A DNA stretch of 64,000 bases from Bacteroidota bacterium (GTDB lineage: Bacteria; Bacteroidota; Bacteroidia; UKL13-3): positions 1 through 64,000 of the forward strand of contig JAIYAT010000007.1 in NCBI GenBank assembly GCA_027488905.1. The letters run 5' to 3'. The notes below the pieces were generated by a model, which saw only the letters and a list, made by a program, of their open reading frames with translations, did not search any database and was not told the origin of the DNA. This document shows positions 41,560-49,722 of this stretch, piece by piece (position 1 is the first letter of the stretch; the number at the start of each line of letters is the position of its first letter). The translations under genes and the position numbers were made by a program.

Positions 41560-42301
41560 ACTATTTTTTTGGTTCTTGTTGGTTCCTTTGTTTATTAATG
41601 CAAAGGAAATTCCTAAGCAAAGCAATCCCCCAAGGTTGGTATACGATTTTGCTGGTGTTTTAAACAGTGAAGAAATCAATCAATTAGAAAGAAAGTTATT
41701 GCTTTACGAAGACAGTACTTCCAACCAATTTGCAATTGTCATAGAAAACTCCTTAGAAGGCGAAGACGATTTTGAATATAGCCATCGAATAGCGGATGAG
41801 TGGGCCATTGGTACTAAAGAAAAAAGAAACGGGGTTCTGATTTTTATTGCCCTACAAGAGCGCAAAATTAGAATTCAAGTTGGCTATGGTTTAGAAGGTG
41901 CCATACCTGATGCTATTGCTAGGCGTATTATTGAAACGCGCATAAAACCAGCTTTTAAAGCAAAAGCTTTTTTCCAAGGATTTGACGAAGCCACTGATGA
42001 TTTAATGAAAGCGGCGGCTGGAGAATACAAAGCAGACGCTAAAAAGAAGTCAAAGGGTAAGAATGATTTTCCTTTAGTACTCATCATTATAGTTATCATT
42101 ATCCTAATTTCCTTCTTTGGAAAAGGCGGCGGTGGCAGAAGAAACAGAGGCTTTGGTGGACCATTTTTAGGTGGCATTCCATTTGGTGGAACTTTTAGCG
42201 GCGGCGGCTTTAGTGGTGGCGGCGGCGGAAGCGGTGGGGGAGGCTTTGGAGGTTTTGGCGGTGGAAGCTTTGGTGGCGGTGGCGCAGGTGGCTCTTGGTA
42301 A
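41552..42301 (+). CDS. TPM-domain protein with Gly-rich tail (YgcG-like)
   Basis: 249 aa from ATG 41552. Signal peptide 1-16 (ending INAKE), TPM domain at about 25-150 (VYDFAGVLNSEEINQLERKLL, KRNGVLIFIALQERKIRIQVGYGLEGAIPD), one transmembrane segment at about 172-189 and a C-terminal tail made almost only of Gly, Ser and Phe. The TPM fold exposed to the periplasm with a cytoplasmic Gly-rich tail is the YgcG layout. Third gene of the lemA operon. Confidence 0.9.
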   Translation: MHKLFFWFLLVPLFINAKEIPKQSNPPRLVYDFAGVLNSEEINQLERKLLLYEDSTSNQFAIVIENSLEGEDDFEYSHRIADEWAIGTKEKRNGVLIFIALQERKIRIQVGYGLEGAIPDAIARRIIETRIKPAFKAKAFFQGFDEATDDLMKAAAGEYKADAKKKSKGKNDFPLVLIIIVIIILISFFGKGGGGRRNRGFGGPFLGGIPFGGTFSGGGFSGGGGGSGGGGFGGFGGGSFGGGGAGGSW

Positions 42302-42303
42302 GC

Positions 42304-43593
42304 TTATTTTTGCTGAAGATAATTCCTAATAAACTCTTCTGGTTTTAATCCGTATTGTTTAACCCTTCTTCGTTTGCCCAAATACAGTGTTTGCGGAACA
42401 CTTCCAATTCCCAATTTTCTGCTTAACTCTTTGTTTCCATAAGCTAAATAATAGTTTGGCTTGGCATCCGTATTATAAATGCGCAACTCATAACTTTTGT
42501 TTACGTACAACACCATTATCACCTTTAGGTTATTAGTGTCTAATGCAGCAATGGTGCGTAACATCATAGTGTCGGACTTGAAATTCTTGCTGTTTCTGCT
42601 TCCAAAATAAATGTAAACAGATTTTCTTCTTAATTTTCTAAGGTTAAGTTTCTCTCCTTTCGCAAGTGTAAACTTAATCTTAGGAACTTTTTTGCCCGGT
42701 GCTATTCGGTTAAATTCAACCGTATCATTGCTAGGTTTGAACCGAATGAACTTACCGGCAGGATCTGCTTCCAGTATTTTGTAAAGTCTACCATTTTTTT
42801 CAAAATAATTGGGTTGACCCAATTTTGCAAACACCACATAATTCAAGGGATTAGTGGCGTCTAAAACAGTGTCATTAGAATTTACAAATATGATTTTATC
42901 TAGGCCGGGTTCGTTGTAAATTCCATTGGTATTGGCGTCTAGCAAAGCAATTTTAAAGGATTCTTTGGCAAGTTTAACCTGACCCACTCGGGCAATGTAC
43001 TTTTGCTCACGGTAAGTAAACTCCATGCCAATAAACTTCTTTCCAGCGTATGCCAAGGAATAGTATTCATCGAGTTGCTTTTTAAACTCATATTTCTGCC
43101 CAAAGAGTTTGTTGCGTGTTAATTCAACCCTAATTTTTCCTTCGGGATAGTAGGCGTTTGCAATTTCAAAACCCAATGGTTTTTCATCAAAATAGGGAAG
43201 TAAATAACTGCTATCATCTGTAAAATCGTTATTTTGGTTCAAGTCTAAAAACAAGCTTGGATTTTTGTGGTAGGGATTACAGACTAAGGCTGTCACATAA
43301 CCTGGGTTTAGTTTATTTACAATGCCATTAAAAAACAAATAACCATAGGCGTAATCCTTAAATCCATTTGGTTTTTTGATGATTACTACTTCAGACTTGC
43401 GTGTGCCCTCATAATCCAAACTTTCAATGGTATCTCCTTTGCAAATAAACAAAGCAAGTGTGATTTGAAATTTATCAAAACGCTCATCTTTGGCATATTG
43501 TGTTAAGGGAACATGAATGGCTCCAGTATCGGTTTGACCCAATAATTTGCTCGCAAAAAGAGCCAGAGAAAGCAAAACAGTCAAGTGTTTCAT
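42304..43593 (-). CDS. Secreted protein with cysteine-less thioredoxin-like C-terminus
   Basis: 429 aa with signal peptide ending near LLGQ (17-20). The first two thirds are beta-rich with LFLDLNQNNDFTDDSSYLL and ALLDANTNGIYNEPG, two Asp/Asn-rich loops likely to bind Ca2+. The last 130 aa follow a thioredoxin fold: RRKSVYIYFGSRNSKN where the CxxC would be, then GIGSVPQTLYLGKRRRVKQYGL with the conserved cis-Pro. No Cys pair is present, so it is not a disulphide reductase and may bind substrates or peptides. Related TlpA-like fusion proteins are common in Bacteroidota. Monocistronic. Confidence 0.65.
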   Translation of the reverse strand: MKHLTVLLSLALFASKLLGQTDTGAIHVPLTQYAKDERFDKFQITLALFICKGDTIESLDYEGTRKSEVVIIKKPNGFKDYAYGYLFFNGIVNKLNPGYVTALVCNPYHKNPSLFLDLNQNNDFTDDSSYLLPYFDEKPLGFEIANAYYPEGKIRVELTRNKLFGQKYEFKKQLDEYYSLAYAGKKFIGMEFTYREQKYIARVGQVKLAKESFKIALLDANTNGIYNEPGLDKIIFVNSNDTVLDATNPLNYVVFAKLGQPNYFEKNGRLYKILEADPAGKFIRFKPSNDTVEFNRIAPGKKVPKIKFTLAKGEKLNLRKLRRKSVYIYFGSRNSKNFKSDTMMLRTIAALDTNNLKVIMVLYVNKSYELRIYNTDAKPNYYLAYGNKELSRKLGIGSVPQTLYLGKRRRVKQYGLKPEEFIRNYLQQK

Positions 43594-43633
43594 TGGGTCA
43601 AAAATATAATTATTTCGGTTTGAACCTAAAAAT

Positions 43634-43668
43634 AAAGACCCGTCAAACCAAAGCTTGACAGGTCTTTT
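43634..43668 (-). terminator. Terminator downstream of peroxiredoxin gene
   Basis: Stem AAAGACC-GTCAA paired with TTGAC-GGTCTTT, with one bulged base on each side, followed on the minus strand by AT-rich sequence. The stem ends in T-runs on both strands, so it could also act from the other side. It starts 8 bp from the GGTTTGAACC at 43617-43626. Confidence 0.7.
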
Positions 43669-43684
43669 GAAAATTAAAAGTGTA

Positions 43685-44329
43685 TTAGTGTGAGCCTAAA
43701 TATTTAGCAACACCTTCGGCTGTAGCATTCATTGCATCTTTGCCTTGCTCCCAATTAGCTGGGCAAACTTCGCCTTTTTCCTCAAAGTATTGAAGCGCAT
43801 CAATCATACGTAATGCCTCATCAATATTTCTACCTAAAGGCATATCGTTTACCACTTGATGGCGAACTACACCATTTTTGTCGATTAAAAATAAGCCACG
43901 GTATGCAACTGCATTTTCACCATTATCGCCAACCCATTCTAACTCTTCGTTGTCATTGTAGGTATAGCGACCAGCCAAAACACCATAATTAGTAGCAATA
44001 GTTTTATTAACGTCTGCCACCAAAGGATAGGCTACACCTTGAATACCACCATTGTTTTTAGGGGTATTTAACCAAGCCCAATGAGAAAATTTGCTGTCAA
44101 TTGAGCAACCAACCACTTGAACGCCACGCTTTTCAAATTCTGCAATTTTGTCTTGAAATGCAATGATTTCTGTTGGACATACAAAAGTGAAATCTAATGG
44201 GTAAAAGAAGAATACAACATGCTTCTTTCCAACATACTGACTCAATGAGAAGTTTTCTTCAAACTCTCCGCCGTTTACAACGGCATCGGCACTAAAATGA
44301 GGTGCCTTTTTTCCTACTAACATTGTCAT
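43685..44329 (-). CDS. 2-Cys peroxiredoxin (AhpC/Prx1 type)
   Basis: 214 aa. FYPLDFTFVCPTEI holds peroxidatic C51 and EVCPANWEQ the resolving C189, the typical 2-Cys arrangement. GLFLIDKNGVVRH and MIDALQ complete the fold. A decameric peroxide scavenger of the cytoplasm. It is the second gene of a two-gene unit after a Fur-family regulator (3 bp apart), so peroxide-responsive co-regulation is likely. Confidence 0.95.
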   Translation of the reverse strand: MTMLVGKKAPHFSADAVVNGGEFEENFSLSQYVGKKHVVFFFYPLDFTFVCPTEIIAFQDKIAEFEKRGVQVVGCSIDSKFSHWAWLNTPKNNGGIQGVAYPLVADVNKTIATNYGVLAGRYTYNDNEELEWVGDNGENAVAYRGLFLIDKNGVVRHQVVNDMPLGRNIDEALRMIDALQYFEEKGEVCPANWEQGKDAMNATAEGVAKYLGSH

Positions 44330-44332
44330 AAT

Positions 44333-44770
44333 TTATTTTTTTTGATTTTGAATATGTAATTCGCCTTTGATATTTATTTGAATTTGGTGGATGTTAAATG
44401 ATGGTATACCATTTTTCTGGAAATAGCTTAGTACCATAGCTTCAAGCGTAGGGTCTTCATGGTCTAAAATTTGTTTGGTTTTTTCGCAATACAAGTGAAT
44501 GTGTTGATCGGTTCGATGGTCATATCTAACCTTGTCTTCATCTGTAACTACTTTAGAAATCAATTTGTTTTGAACCAATACTTCTAGTGTTTTATAAATT
44601 GTGGCTAGAGAAATTCCAGGGTGTTTTTTATTTACCTTACTGAACAATTCTTCTGCACTAGGATGTTGTTTGAAACCAAGCAAAGTTTGATAAATATAAA
44701 CCCTAGGAAGGGTAACTTTTATACCGCATTCTTGAAGGGAAGTCTTTATCTTGGTTAAACTTGAAATCAT
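44333..44770 (-). CDS. Fur-family regulator (PerR-like)
   Basis: 145 aa. An N-terminal winged helix (TLPRVYIYQTLLGF, then ISLATIYKTLEVLVQNKLI), followed by a His-rich segment DHRTDQHIHLYCEKTKQI that supplies regulatory metal ligands. Fur and PerR normally also have two CxxC pairs for structural zinc; only one Cys is visible here, so that site is absent. Operon with 2-Cys peroxiredoxin fits a PerR-type peroxide sensor that controls its own transcription, with candidate boxes at 44773-44801. Confidence 0.85.
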   Translation of the reverse strand: MISSLTKIKTSLQECGIKVTLPRVYIYQTLLGFKQHPSAEELFSKVNKKHPGISLATIYKTLEVLVQNKLISKVVTDEDKVRYDHRTDQHIHLYCEKTKQILDHEDPTLEAMVLSYFQKNGIPSFNIHQIQINIKGELHIQNQKK

Positions 44771-44772
44771 TT

Positions 44773-44801
44773 AATAATTATTCTTTGTTAAGAATTATTC
44801 T
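44773..44801. promoter_or_regulatory. Candidate PerR/Fur box pair
   Basis: Two copies of AAKAATTATTCT: AATAATTATTCT at 44773-44784 and AAGAATTATTCT at 44790-44801, 17 bp apart. AATAATTATT (44773-44782) is palindromic. AT-rich boxes of this kind just before the first gene of a perR-prx operon are expected for autoregulation. Confidence 0.5.
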
Positions 44802-44909
44802 GCAAATGTAAAGACATATTTTTATCAGTTCAAAATTAAATTTTGGTTCAAACCAAAACACTGACAAAAATCTGATTATTTCAAGGCTAAATTAAATAAC
44901 TTGCAGTCG

Positions 44910-45920
44910 ATGGATGCTTTAAGTTTACGTTCGAAAATAATTCTTGCCTTTGGATTGATTATGATTCCGATAAGCATTGGGGTGTTGGGATATATTTTGA
45001 TTGAAGAGGTTAGATTTTTGGACGCCTTATACATGACTATCATCACTGTTTCTACCATCGGATATGGTGAAATTTTCCCTTTATCTGATGCTGGGAGGGT
45101 TTTTACAATTTTTCTTATCATCGGAAATTTGGGAATTTTTGCCTATGCAATTACCTTAATTAGCAGGTTTCTTATAGAAGGAAACTTTTTTTACCAACTA
45201 AAAATCAAACGCATGAAAACAAAAATTGCTGCCATAAATGACCATGTTATCGTTTGTGGATTTGGAAGAAACGGGCAAGCTGCATGTGAAACCTTAAAAT
45301 CTCATGGTTTACCTTACGTTATATTAGAAAATAGCAAAGAACTATTGGATACTGAAATTGACCTAACTCATCCTTATTATTTAAATGATGATGCAACCAA
45401 AGATGAAGCGCTTTTAACTGCTGGTATTGAACGCGCTCGAGCGCTGATAACAACTTTACCTACTGACGCAGACAATGTTTTTGTAACGTTAACAGCCAAA
45501 GGATTAAACCCAAACCTTTTAATAATTAGCAGGGCTTCTGACAGTTCCTCCTTCAGTAAGTTAAAACGGGCTGGCGCTTCAAATGTAATTATGCCAGATA
45601 AAATTGGTGGGGCGCATATGGCATCGCTAATTTTGCGACCAGATGTTAAAGAGTTTGTAGACATATTGTCGGGTCAAGCTGGCGCAGATGTGCAATTAGA
45701 AGAATTTCCAATAGAAAAACTCACCGAAAGATTGAATGGGTTAAACATTGTTGACCTTAATATCAGAAAAGTAACTGGTGCCAATGTTATTGGATTGAAA
45801 CAAGCAGATGGGTCTTATATAGTTAATCCAAATATTAATCTGCCATTGCAGGCTGGGATGAAGTTGATAATACTTGGAAATACTGAGCAAATGAACACGC
45901 TCAAAAGAATGTTGGTTTAA
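44910..45920 (+). CDS. TrkA-type potassium channel protein
   Basis: 336 aa from ATG 44910; a TTG three codons earlier is possible. Two transmembrane helices (about 9-29 and 64-85) flank a pore loop with selectivity filter TIGYG (49-53). After that comes an RCK Rossmann domain (VIVCGFGRNGQAACETL, with E at the end of strand 2) and a TrkA-C domain (LTERLNGLNIVDLNI onward). This is a complete MthK-like K+ channel with a ligand-gated RCK ring. Its stop overlaps the convergent queA stop by 4 bp. Confidence 0.9.
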   Translation: MDALSLRSKIILAFGLIMIPISIGVLGYILIEEVRFLDALYMTIITVSTIGYGEIFPLSDAGRVFTIFLIIGNLGIFAYAITLISRFLIEGNFFYQLKIKRMKTKIAAINDHVIVCGFGRNGQAACETLKSHGLPYVILENSKELLDTEIDLTHPYYLNDDATKDEALLTAGIERARALITTLPTDADNVFVTLTAKGLNPNLLIISRASDSSSFSKLKRAGASNVIMPDKIGGAHMASLILRPDVKEFVDILSGQAGADVQLEEFPIEKLTERLNGLNIVDLNIRKVTGANVIGLKQADGSYIVNPNINLPLQAGMKLIILGNTEQMNTLKRMLV

Positions 45921-47149
45921 GGCTTAATCGAATCTCTAAACAATAAACTAGCATCTCCAAAGCTCAGAAATCTGTAATCATAGGTAAGGGCATGGTTATA
46001 AACTTTTATCCAATCATTTCCTACAAAAGCAGCCACCAAAAGCAACAAAGTGCTACCAGGTTGGTGGAAATTGGTAACAAGCCCATTGGCCATTTTAATT
46101 TTGTAACCTGGTGCAATCAATAATTGTGTGGTACCGCTAATTTCTTGTTGGTTATGCTCTACGGCATGCAAAATCACCGCTTCTATGGCTTTAGCAGGAC
46201 TAACATGATTAGGTAATTCGTAGGGGTCCCATTGTGAAACTTCTATTTCGGAAAAGCTTGTTTTCTTAAACAATAATTTTACACCAAACCAATATAAACT
46301 TTCTATAGTCCTTAATGAGGTTGTTCCTACAGCAATGATGGGTTTTTCTTCTTCCAAAAATGCATGCATTTGTCTTAATACCTTTAGCGAAACATATATG
46401 GCCTCGCTATGCATTTCATGGTTTTCCAATTTAGCAGCTTTTACTGGTCTAAAAGTTCCTGCCCCTACATGTAAGGTAAGCTCACTAATGGTAACCCCTT
46501 TTGTTTTTAATTTTTCAAAAACCTTTTCAGTGAAGTGTAATCCAGCAGTTGGTGCCGCCACCGAGCCTTCAACTTTCGAATAGGTAGTTTGGTACTGGGC
46601 CTCATCTATTTCCTCAACATCTCTGTTTAAATAGGGTGGGATTGGAAGGATTCCTGCATATTCAAGCAACTTACCAAATGTCAAACTAGGTGAATTCCAG
46701 TTGAACTGAATGATAAATCCATCGGGTAAACTTTCTATTTGTTTGGCCTCTATTTTAATTTTGCTTCCTGCCAAGGTTAGCTCTTTTATTAAAACTTCGT
46801 TTTTCCATCGTTTAGCGTTACCCACCATGCAAACCCATTCACAAGAACCTTTGCTGTTAAAAATTGATTCAAAGTTCCCATTGGCTGGCTGCAAGCAAAA
46901 GATTTCAATCTTTGAGCCCGAACTTTTATTAAAAAGTATTCGAGCATGAATAACCTTTGTGTTATTTATGAGTAAAAGGCTTTCATTCGGAATAAGTTCC
47001 CCTATTTCTGAAAAATCATGGTCTCGAATTCCACCATTTTGATAAACCAGTAATTTGCTTTTGTCTCTTTGAGATAAAGGATATTTGGCTATTTTTTCAT
47101 TTGGTAATTCATATGAAAAATCGTCTATTGAAATGTCTTTTGGATTCAT
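45917..47149 (-). CDS. queA: tRNA S-adenosylmethionine ribosyltransferase-isomerase
   Basis: 410 aa from ATG 47149. Makes epoxyqueuosine in tRNA from preQ1 and SAM. DDFSYELPNEKIAKYPLSQRDKSKLLV, LLINNTKVIHAR, TTYSKVEGSVAAPTAGLHFT, LHVGAGTFRPV, AVGTTSLRTIESL and TNFHQPGSTLLLLVAAF are the family blocks and all are present. It lies 7 bp downstream of the enoyl-CoA hydratase gene on the same strand and converges with the K+ channel gene. Confidence 0.95.
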   Translation of the reverse strand: MNPKDISIDDFSYELPNEKIAKYPLSQRDKSKLLVYQNGGIRDHDFSEIGELIPNESLLLINNTKVIHARILFNKSSGSKIEIFCLQPANGNFESIFNSKGSCEWVCMVGNAKRWKNEVLIKELTLAGSKIKIEAKQIESLPDGFIIQFNWNSPSLTFGKLLEYAGILPIPPYLNRDVEEIDEAQYQTTYSKVEGSVAAPTAGLHFTEKVFEKLKTKGVTISELTLHVGAGTFRPVKAAKLENHEMHSEAIYVSLKVLRQMHAFLEEEKPIIAVGTTSLRTIESLYWFGVKLLFKKTSFSEIEVSQWDPYELPNHVSPAKAIEAVILHAVEHNQQEISGTTQLLIAPGYKIKMANGLVTNFHQPGSTLLLLVAAFVGNDWIKVYNHALTYDYRFLSFGDASLLFRDSIKP

Positions 47150-47156
47150 TTCTTGT

Positions 47157-47936
47157 TTATTTACCTTTAAAGTCAGGTTTTCTTTTTTCAACAAATGCAG
47201 ACATTCCTTCTTTTTGATCCTCTGAAGTAAAACTCATGTAGAAGTTTTTGCGTTCAAAAAATAGGCCTTCTTGTAAACTGGTTTCAAAAGCTTTGTTTAC
47301 ACTTTCTTTTGCAAGTCTTGTAGCGATTGGACTCATGGCACACACTTCATTTGCCAATTTTACTGCTTCATTTAAATACAGCTCTTCTGGCACCACTTTG
47401 TTGATTAAGCCAGCTTTTAATGCATCTTCAGCAGAAATAAATTTACCTGTTAGCACCATTTCCATTGCTAGTGCTTTTCCAACGGCCCTAGTTAGCCTTT
47501 GTGTGCCACCTGCGCCAGGCATAATACCAATTTTAATTTCAGGCTGTCCAAATTTTGCTGTTTCCGAAGCCACAATCATATCGCAGGTCATGGCTAATTC
47601 GCAGCCGCCACCTAGGGCAAATCCAGAAACTGCCGCAATAATTGGCTTTTTAGTTTTCCTTATTTGATCCCAAGTTTCAAATTGGTCTATTTTTAATAAG
47701 TCAATGGCTGTTTTGTTTTCCATTTGCTTAATATCTGCCCCAGCAGCAAAAGCCTGTTGGTTGCCAGTTATAATAATACAACGAACTTCTTCATCCTCAT
47801 CCAAATCTTGAAGCGCTTTTTTCAATTCTAACATCAATTTTAGGTTCAAGGCGTTAAGTTCTTTTGGTCTGTTTAGCCGAACAAGCGCTATTTGAGGGGC
47901 ATATTGGTTTTCTACAAGGATAAATTCAAAATTCAT
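47157..47936 (-). CDS. Enoyl-CoA hydratase
   Basis: 259 aa, a single-domain crotonase. AAGADIKQM forms the first oxyanion-hole region, GGGCELAMTCDMIVASETAKFGQPEIKIGIMPGAGGTQRL the second with its catalytic Glu residues, and a C-terminal helix ends in AFVEKRKPDF. Converts trans-2-enoyl-CoA to 3-hydroxyacyl-CoA in fatty acid or amino acid degradation. First gene of a two-gene unit with queA, an arrangement with no obvious pathway logic. Confidence 0.95.
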   Translation of the reverse strand: MNFEFILVENQYAPQIALVRLNRPKELNALNLKLMLELKKALQDLDEDEEVRCIIITGNQQAFAAGADIKQMENKTAIDLLKIDQFETWDQIRKTKKPIIAAVSGFALGGGCELAMTCDMIVASETAKFGQPEIKIGIMPGAGGTQRLTRAVGKALAMEMVLTGKFISAEDALKAGLINKVVPEELYLNEAVKLANEVCAMSPIATRLAKESVNKAFETSLQEGLFFERKNFYMSFTSEDQKEGMSAFVEKRKPDFKGK

Positions 47937-48057
47937 GTTAGTTTTGCGTTTGGTTCAGCAAAAAAAATTAAAAATTGATAATTACCTATGAACCCAATGG
48001 TTTTGGGGAAAGTTTTATAGAAAAATGAAACTATTTCTTCAATCTTTATAAAAAGAG

Positions 48058-48088
48058 TTGCATTTGAATAAAAAAGCTCGATATTTGC
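48058..48088 (+). promoter_or_regulatory. Candidate promoter of rpmB-rpmG operon
   Basis: TTG (48058-48060), 19 bp, then GATATTTG (48080-48087), one mismatch from TAnnTTTG. The spacing is that of Bacteroidota primary sigma promoters and puts the start about 20 bp before the rpmB ATG. Confidence 0.5.
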
Positions 48089-48111
48089 ACTCCTTTTGAG
48101 AAAATAATGTC

Positions 48112-48342
48112 ATGAGAGTTTGTGATTTAACTGGTAAGCGCCCGATGGTGGGTAATAATGTGTCTCACTCTAATCGTAAGACCAAACGCAGATTTTACCC
48201 AAATTTGCAGGAAAAGAAATTCTTTATCCCTGAAGAAAATCGTTGGATTACTCTGAAAGTTTCAGGTAAAGCCATTAAAACCATAAATAAAAAGGGAATA
48301 ACCGCTGTTTTGAATGATTATATTCGTAACGGCAAAATTTAA
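48112..48342 (+). CDS. rpmB: 50S ribosomal protein L28
   Basis: 76 aa. [20 protein letters not shown] is the L28 opening; the remainder ([31 protein letters not shown]) is as in other Bacteroidota L28 proteins. Basic, binds 23S rRNA. First gene of rpmB-rpmG-DUF4295, the normal Bacteroidota order, 13 bp before rpmG. Confidence 0.97.
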   Translation: MRVCDLTGKRPMVGNNVSHSNRKTKRRFYPNLQEKKFFIPEENRWITLKVSGKAIKTINKKGITAVLNDYIRNGKI

Positions 48343-48355
48343 GGAGGAATAAGAA

Positions 48356-48538
48356 ATGGCTAAGAAAGGTAATAGAATCCAAGTTATAATGGAGTGCACA
48401 GAGCACAAAAACAGTGGTTTAGCTGGTACATCTAGGTACATTACAACCAAAAATAGGAAAAATACTACTGAGCGCTTAGAGCTTAAAAAGTACAATCCTA
48501 TCATGAAAAAAGTAACTGTTCACAAAGAAATTAAATAA
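48356..48538 (+). CDS. rpmG: 50S ribosomal protein L33
   Basis: 60 aa. [35 protein letters not shown] is L33. Only one Cys (C14) remains of the zinc-binding CxxC pairs, so this is the zinc-free (C-minus) form. Preceded by GGAGG (48343-48347), an unusually good Shine-Dalgarno site for this genome. Confidence 0.97.
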   Translation: MAKKGNRIQVIMECTEHKNSGLAGTSRYITTKNRKNTTERLELKKYNPIMKKVTVHKEIK

Positions 48539-48544
48539 TAAGTC

Positions 48545-48694
48545 ATGGCTAAGAAGGTAGTTGCTACATTAAAAACCGGCGCAGGTAAAGACTTTGCAAA
48601 GGTGTTCAAAGCGGTTAAGAACGCAAAAGGTTCTTATTCATTTAAATCTGAAATCGTTCCAAACGATAAAGTAAAGGATTATTTTAAGAAATAA
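48545..48694 (+). CDS. DUF4295 small basic protein
   Basis: 49 aa, too short for most ORF callers. It begins MAKKVVATLKTGAGKDFAKV and ends VPNDKVKDYFKK. It follows rpmG by six bases, the usual place of DUF4295 in Bacteroidota, where it is thought to be ribosome-associated because of its position and charge. No function is established. Confidence 0.9.
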   Translation: MAKKVVATLKTGAGKDFAKVFKAVKNAKGSYSFKSEIVPNDKVKDYFKK

Positions 48695-48717
48695 ACTTTA
48701 ATTCTAAGGTATATAAA

Positions 48718-48747
48718 AGCATTCTGTTCTGCAGAGTGCTTTTTTTG
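48718..48747 (+). terminator. Terminator of rpmB operon
   Basis: AGCATTCTG (48718-48726) pairs with CAGAGTGCT (48732-48740) with one G-T pair, followed by seven T. It separates the ribosomal protein genes from ftsY. Confidence 0.75.
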
Positions 48748-48766
48748 TTTATAATGCACTCAAATT

Positions 48767-49720
48767 ATGGGAATTTTTAGTTTCTTCAGTAAAGAGAAAA
48801 AAGAGAAGCTCGATCAAGGCCTCGAAAAAACAAAGACTAGCTTATTTGATAAGATAAGCAAGGCGCTGGTTGGAAAAAGCTCCCTTGATGATGAATTTCT
48901 GGATAACCTAGAAGAAATTCTAGTAAGCAGCGATGTAGGTATAGAAACCACCTTGCGTATAATTGATCGTCTTCAAGCCAGAGTTGCAAAAGATAAGTAC
49001 CTTGGTGTTAGCGAACTCAATACCCTTTTGAAGGAAGAAATTGGGAAACTATTAGATGAAAATAAATCTGATATTCCAACTGATTTTTCTGATTTGAAGG
49101 GAGTTAAACCTTATGTGGTTATGGTGGTAGGTGTAAATGGCGTTGGAAAAACTACCACTATAGGCAAAATGGCAAACCAATATAAAAAGGCCGGAAAAAA
49201 AGTTGTTTTAGGTGCTGGAGATACTTTTAGAGCAGCAGCTGTGGAGCAACTTAAAATTTGGGGAAGTAGAAATGATGTCCCTGTAATTGCTCATGGCATG
49301 AATACAGACCCAGCTTCAGTTGCCTTTGATACTGTTAAACATGCCGTAGAAACAGGTGCAGATGTTGCCATTATTGATACTGCTGGAAGATTGCATAATA
49401 AAATCGGCCTAATGAATGAGCTTACGAAAATTAAACGTGTGATGCAGAAGGTAAAACCCGATGCTCCTCATGAAATACTGCTTGTCTTAGATGCAAGTAC
49501 TGGTCAAAATGCTTTTGAGCAAGCCAAACATTTTACTGCTGCTACAGAAGTTAATGCTTTGGCGCTTACAAAATTAGATGGCACTGCAAAAGGTGGCGTT
49601 GTAATTGGGGTTGCTGATCAATTCAAAATTCCAGTAAAATACATTGGCGTTGGAGAAGGAATAGAAGACCTTCAACTGTTTAACAAACAAGAATTTGTAG
49701 ATTCACTTTTTAAAAGCTAG
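48767..49720 (+). CDS. ftsY: Signal recognition particle receptor FtsY
   Basis: 317 aa. A short charged N-terminus (no long acidic A domain), then the NG domain: helices to about 110, P-loop GVNGVGKTTT, GAGDTFRAAAVEQL, DTAGRL and TKLDGTAKGG. This is the GTPase that docks SRP-ribosome complexes to the membrane for co-translational insertion. Two bp upstream of rimO, with which it forms an operon. Confidence 0.97.
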   Translation: MGIFSFFSKEKKEKLDQGLEKTKTSLFDKISKALVGKSSLDDEFLDNLEEILVSSDVGIETTLRIIDRLQARVAKDKYLGVSELNTLLKEEIGKLLDENKSDIPTDFSDLKGVKPYVVMVVGVNGVGKTTTIGKMANQYKKAGKKVVLGAGDTFRAAAVEQLKIWGSRNDVPVIAHGMNTDPASVAFDTVKHAVETGADVAIIDTAGRLHNKIGLMNELTKIKRVMQKVKPDAPHEILLVLDASTGQNAFEQAKHFTAATEVNALALTKLDGTAKGGVVIGVADQFKIPVKYIGVGEGIEDLQLFNKQEFVDSLFKS

Positions 49721-49722
49721 TA

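Noticed and set aside
45377-45664. 95-aa minus-strand ORF inside the K+ channel gene
   Set aside because: Shadow of the RCK domain in another frame.
47248-47667. 139-aa plus-strand ORF inside the enoyl-CoA hydratase gene
   Set aside because: Antisense of a complete crotonase; Ala/Ser/Pro-rich composition is a by-product of the opposite strand.
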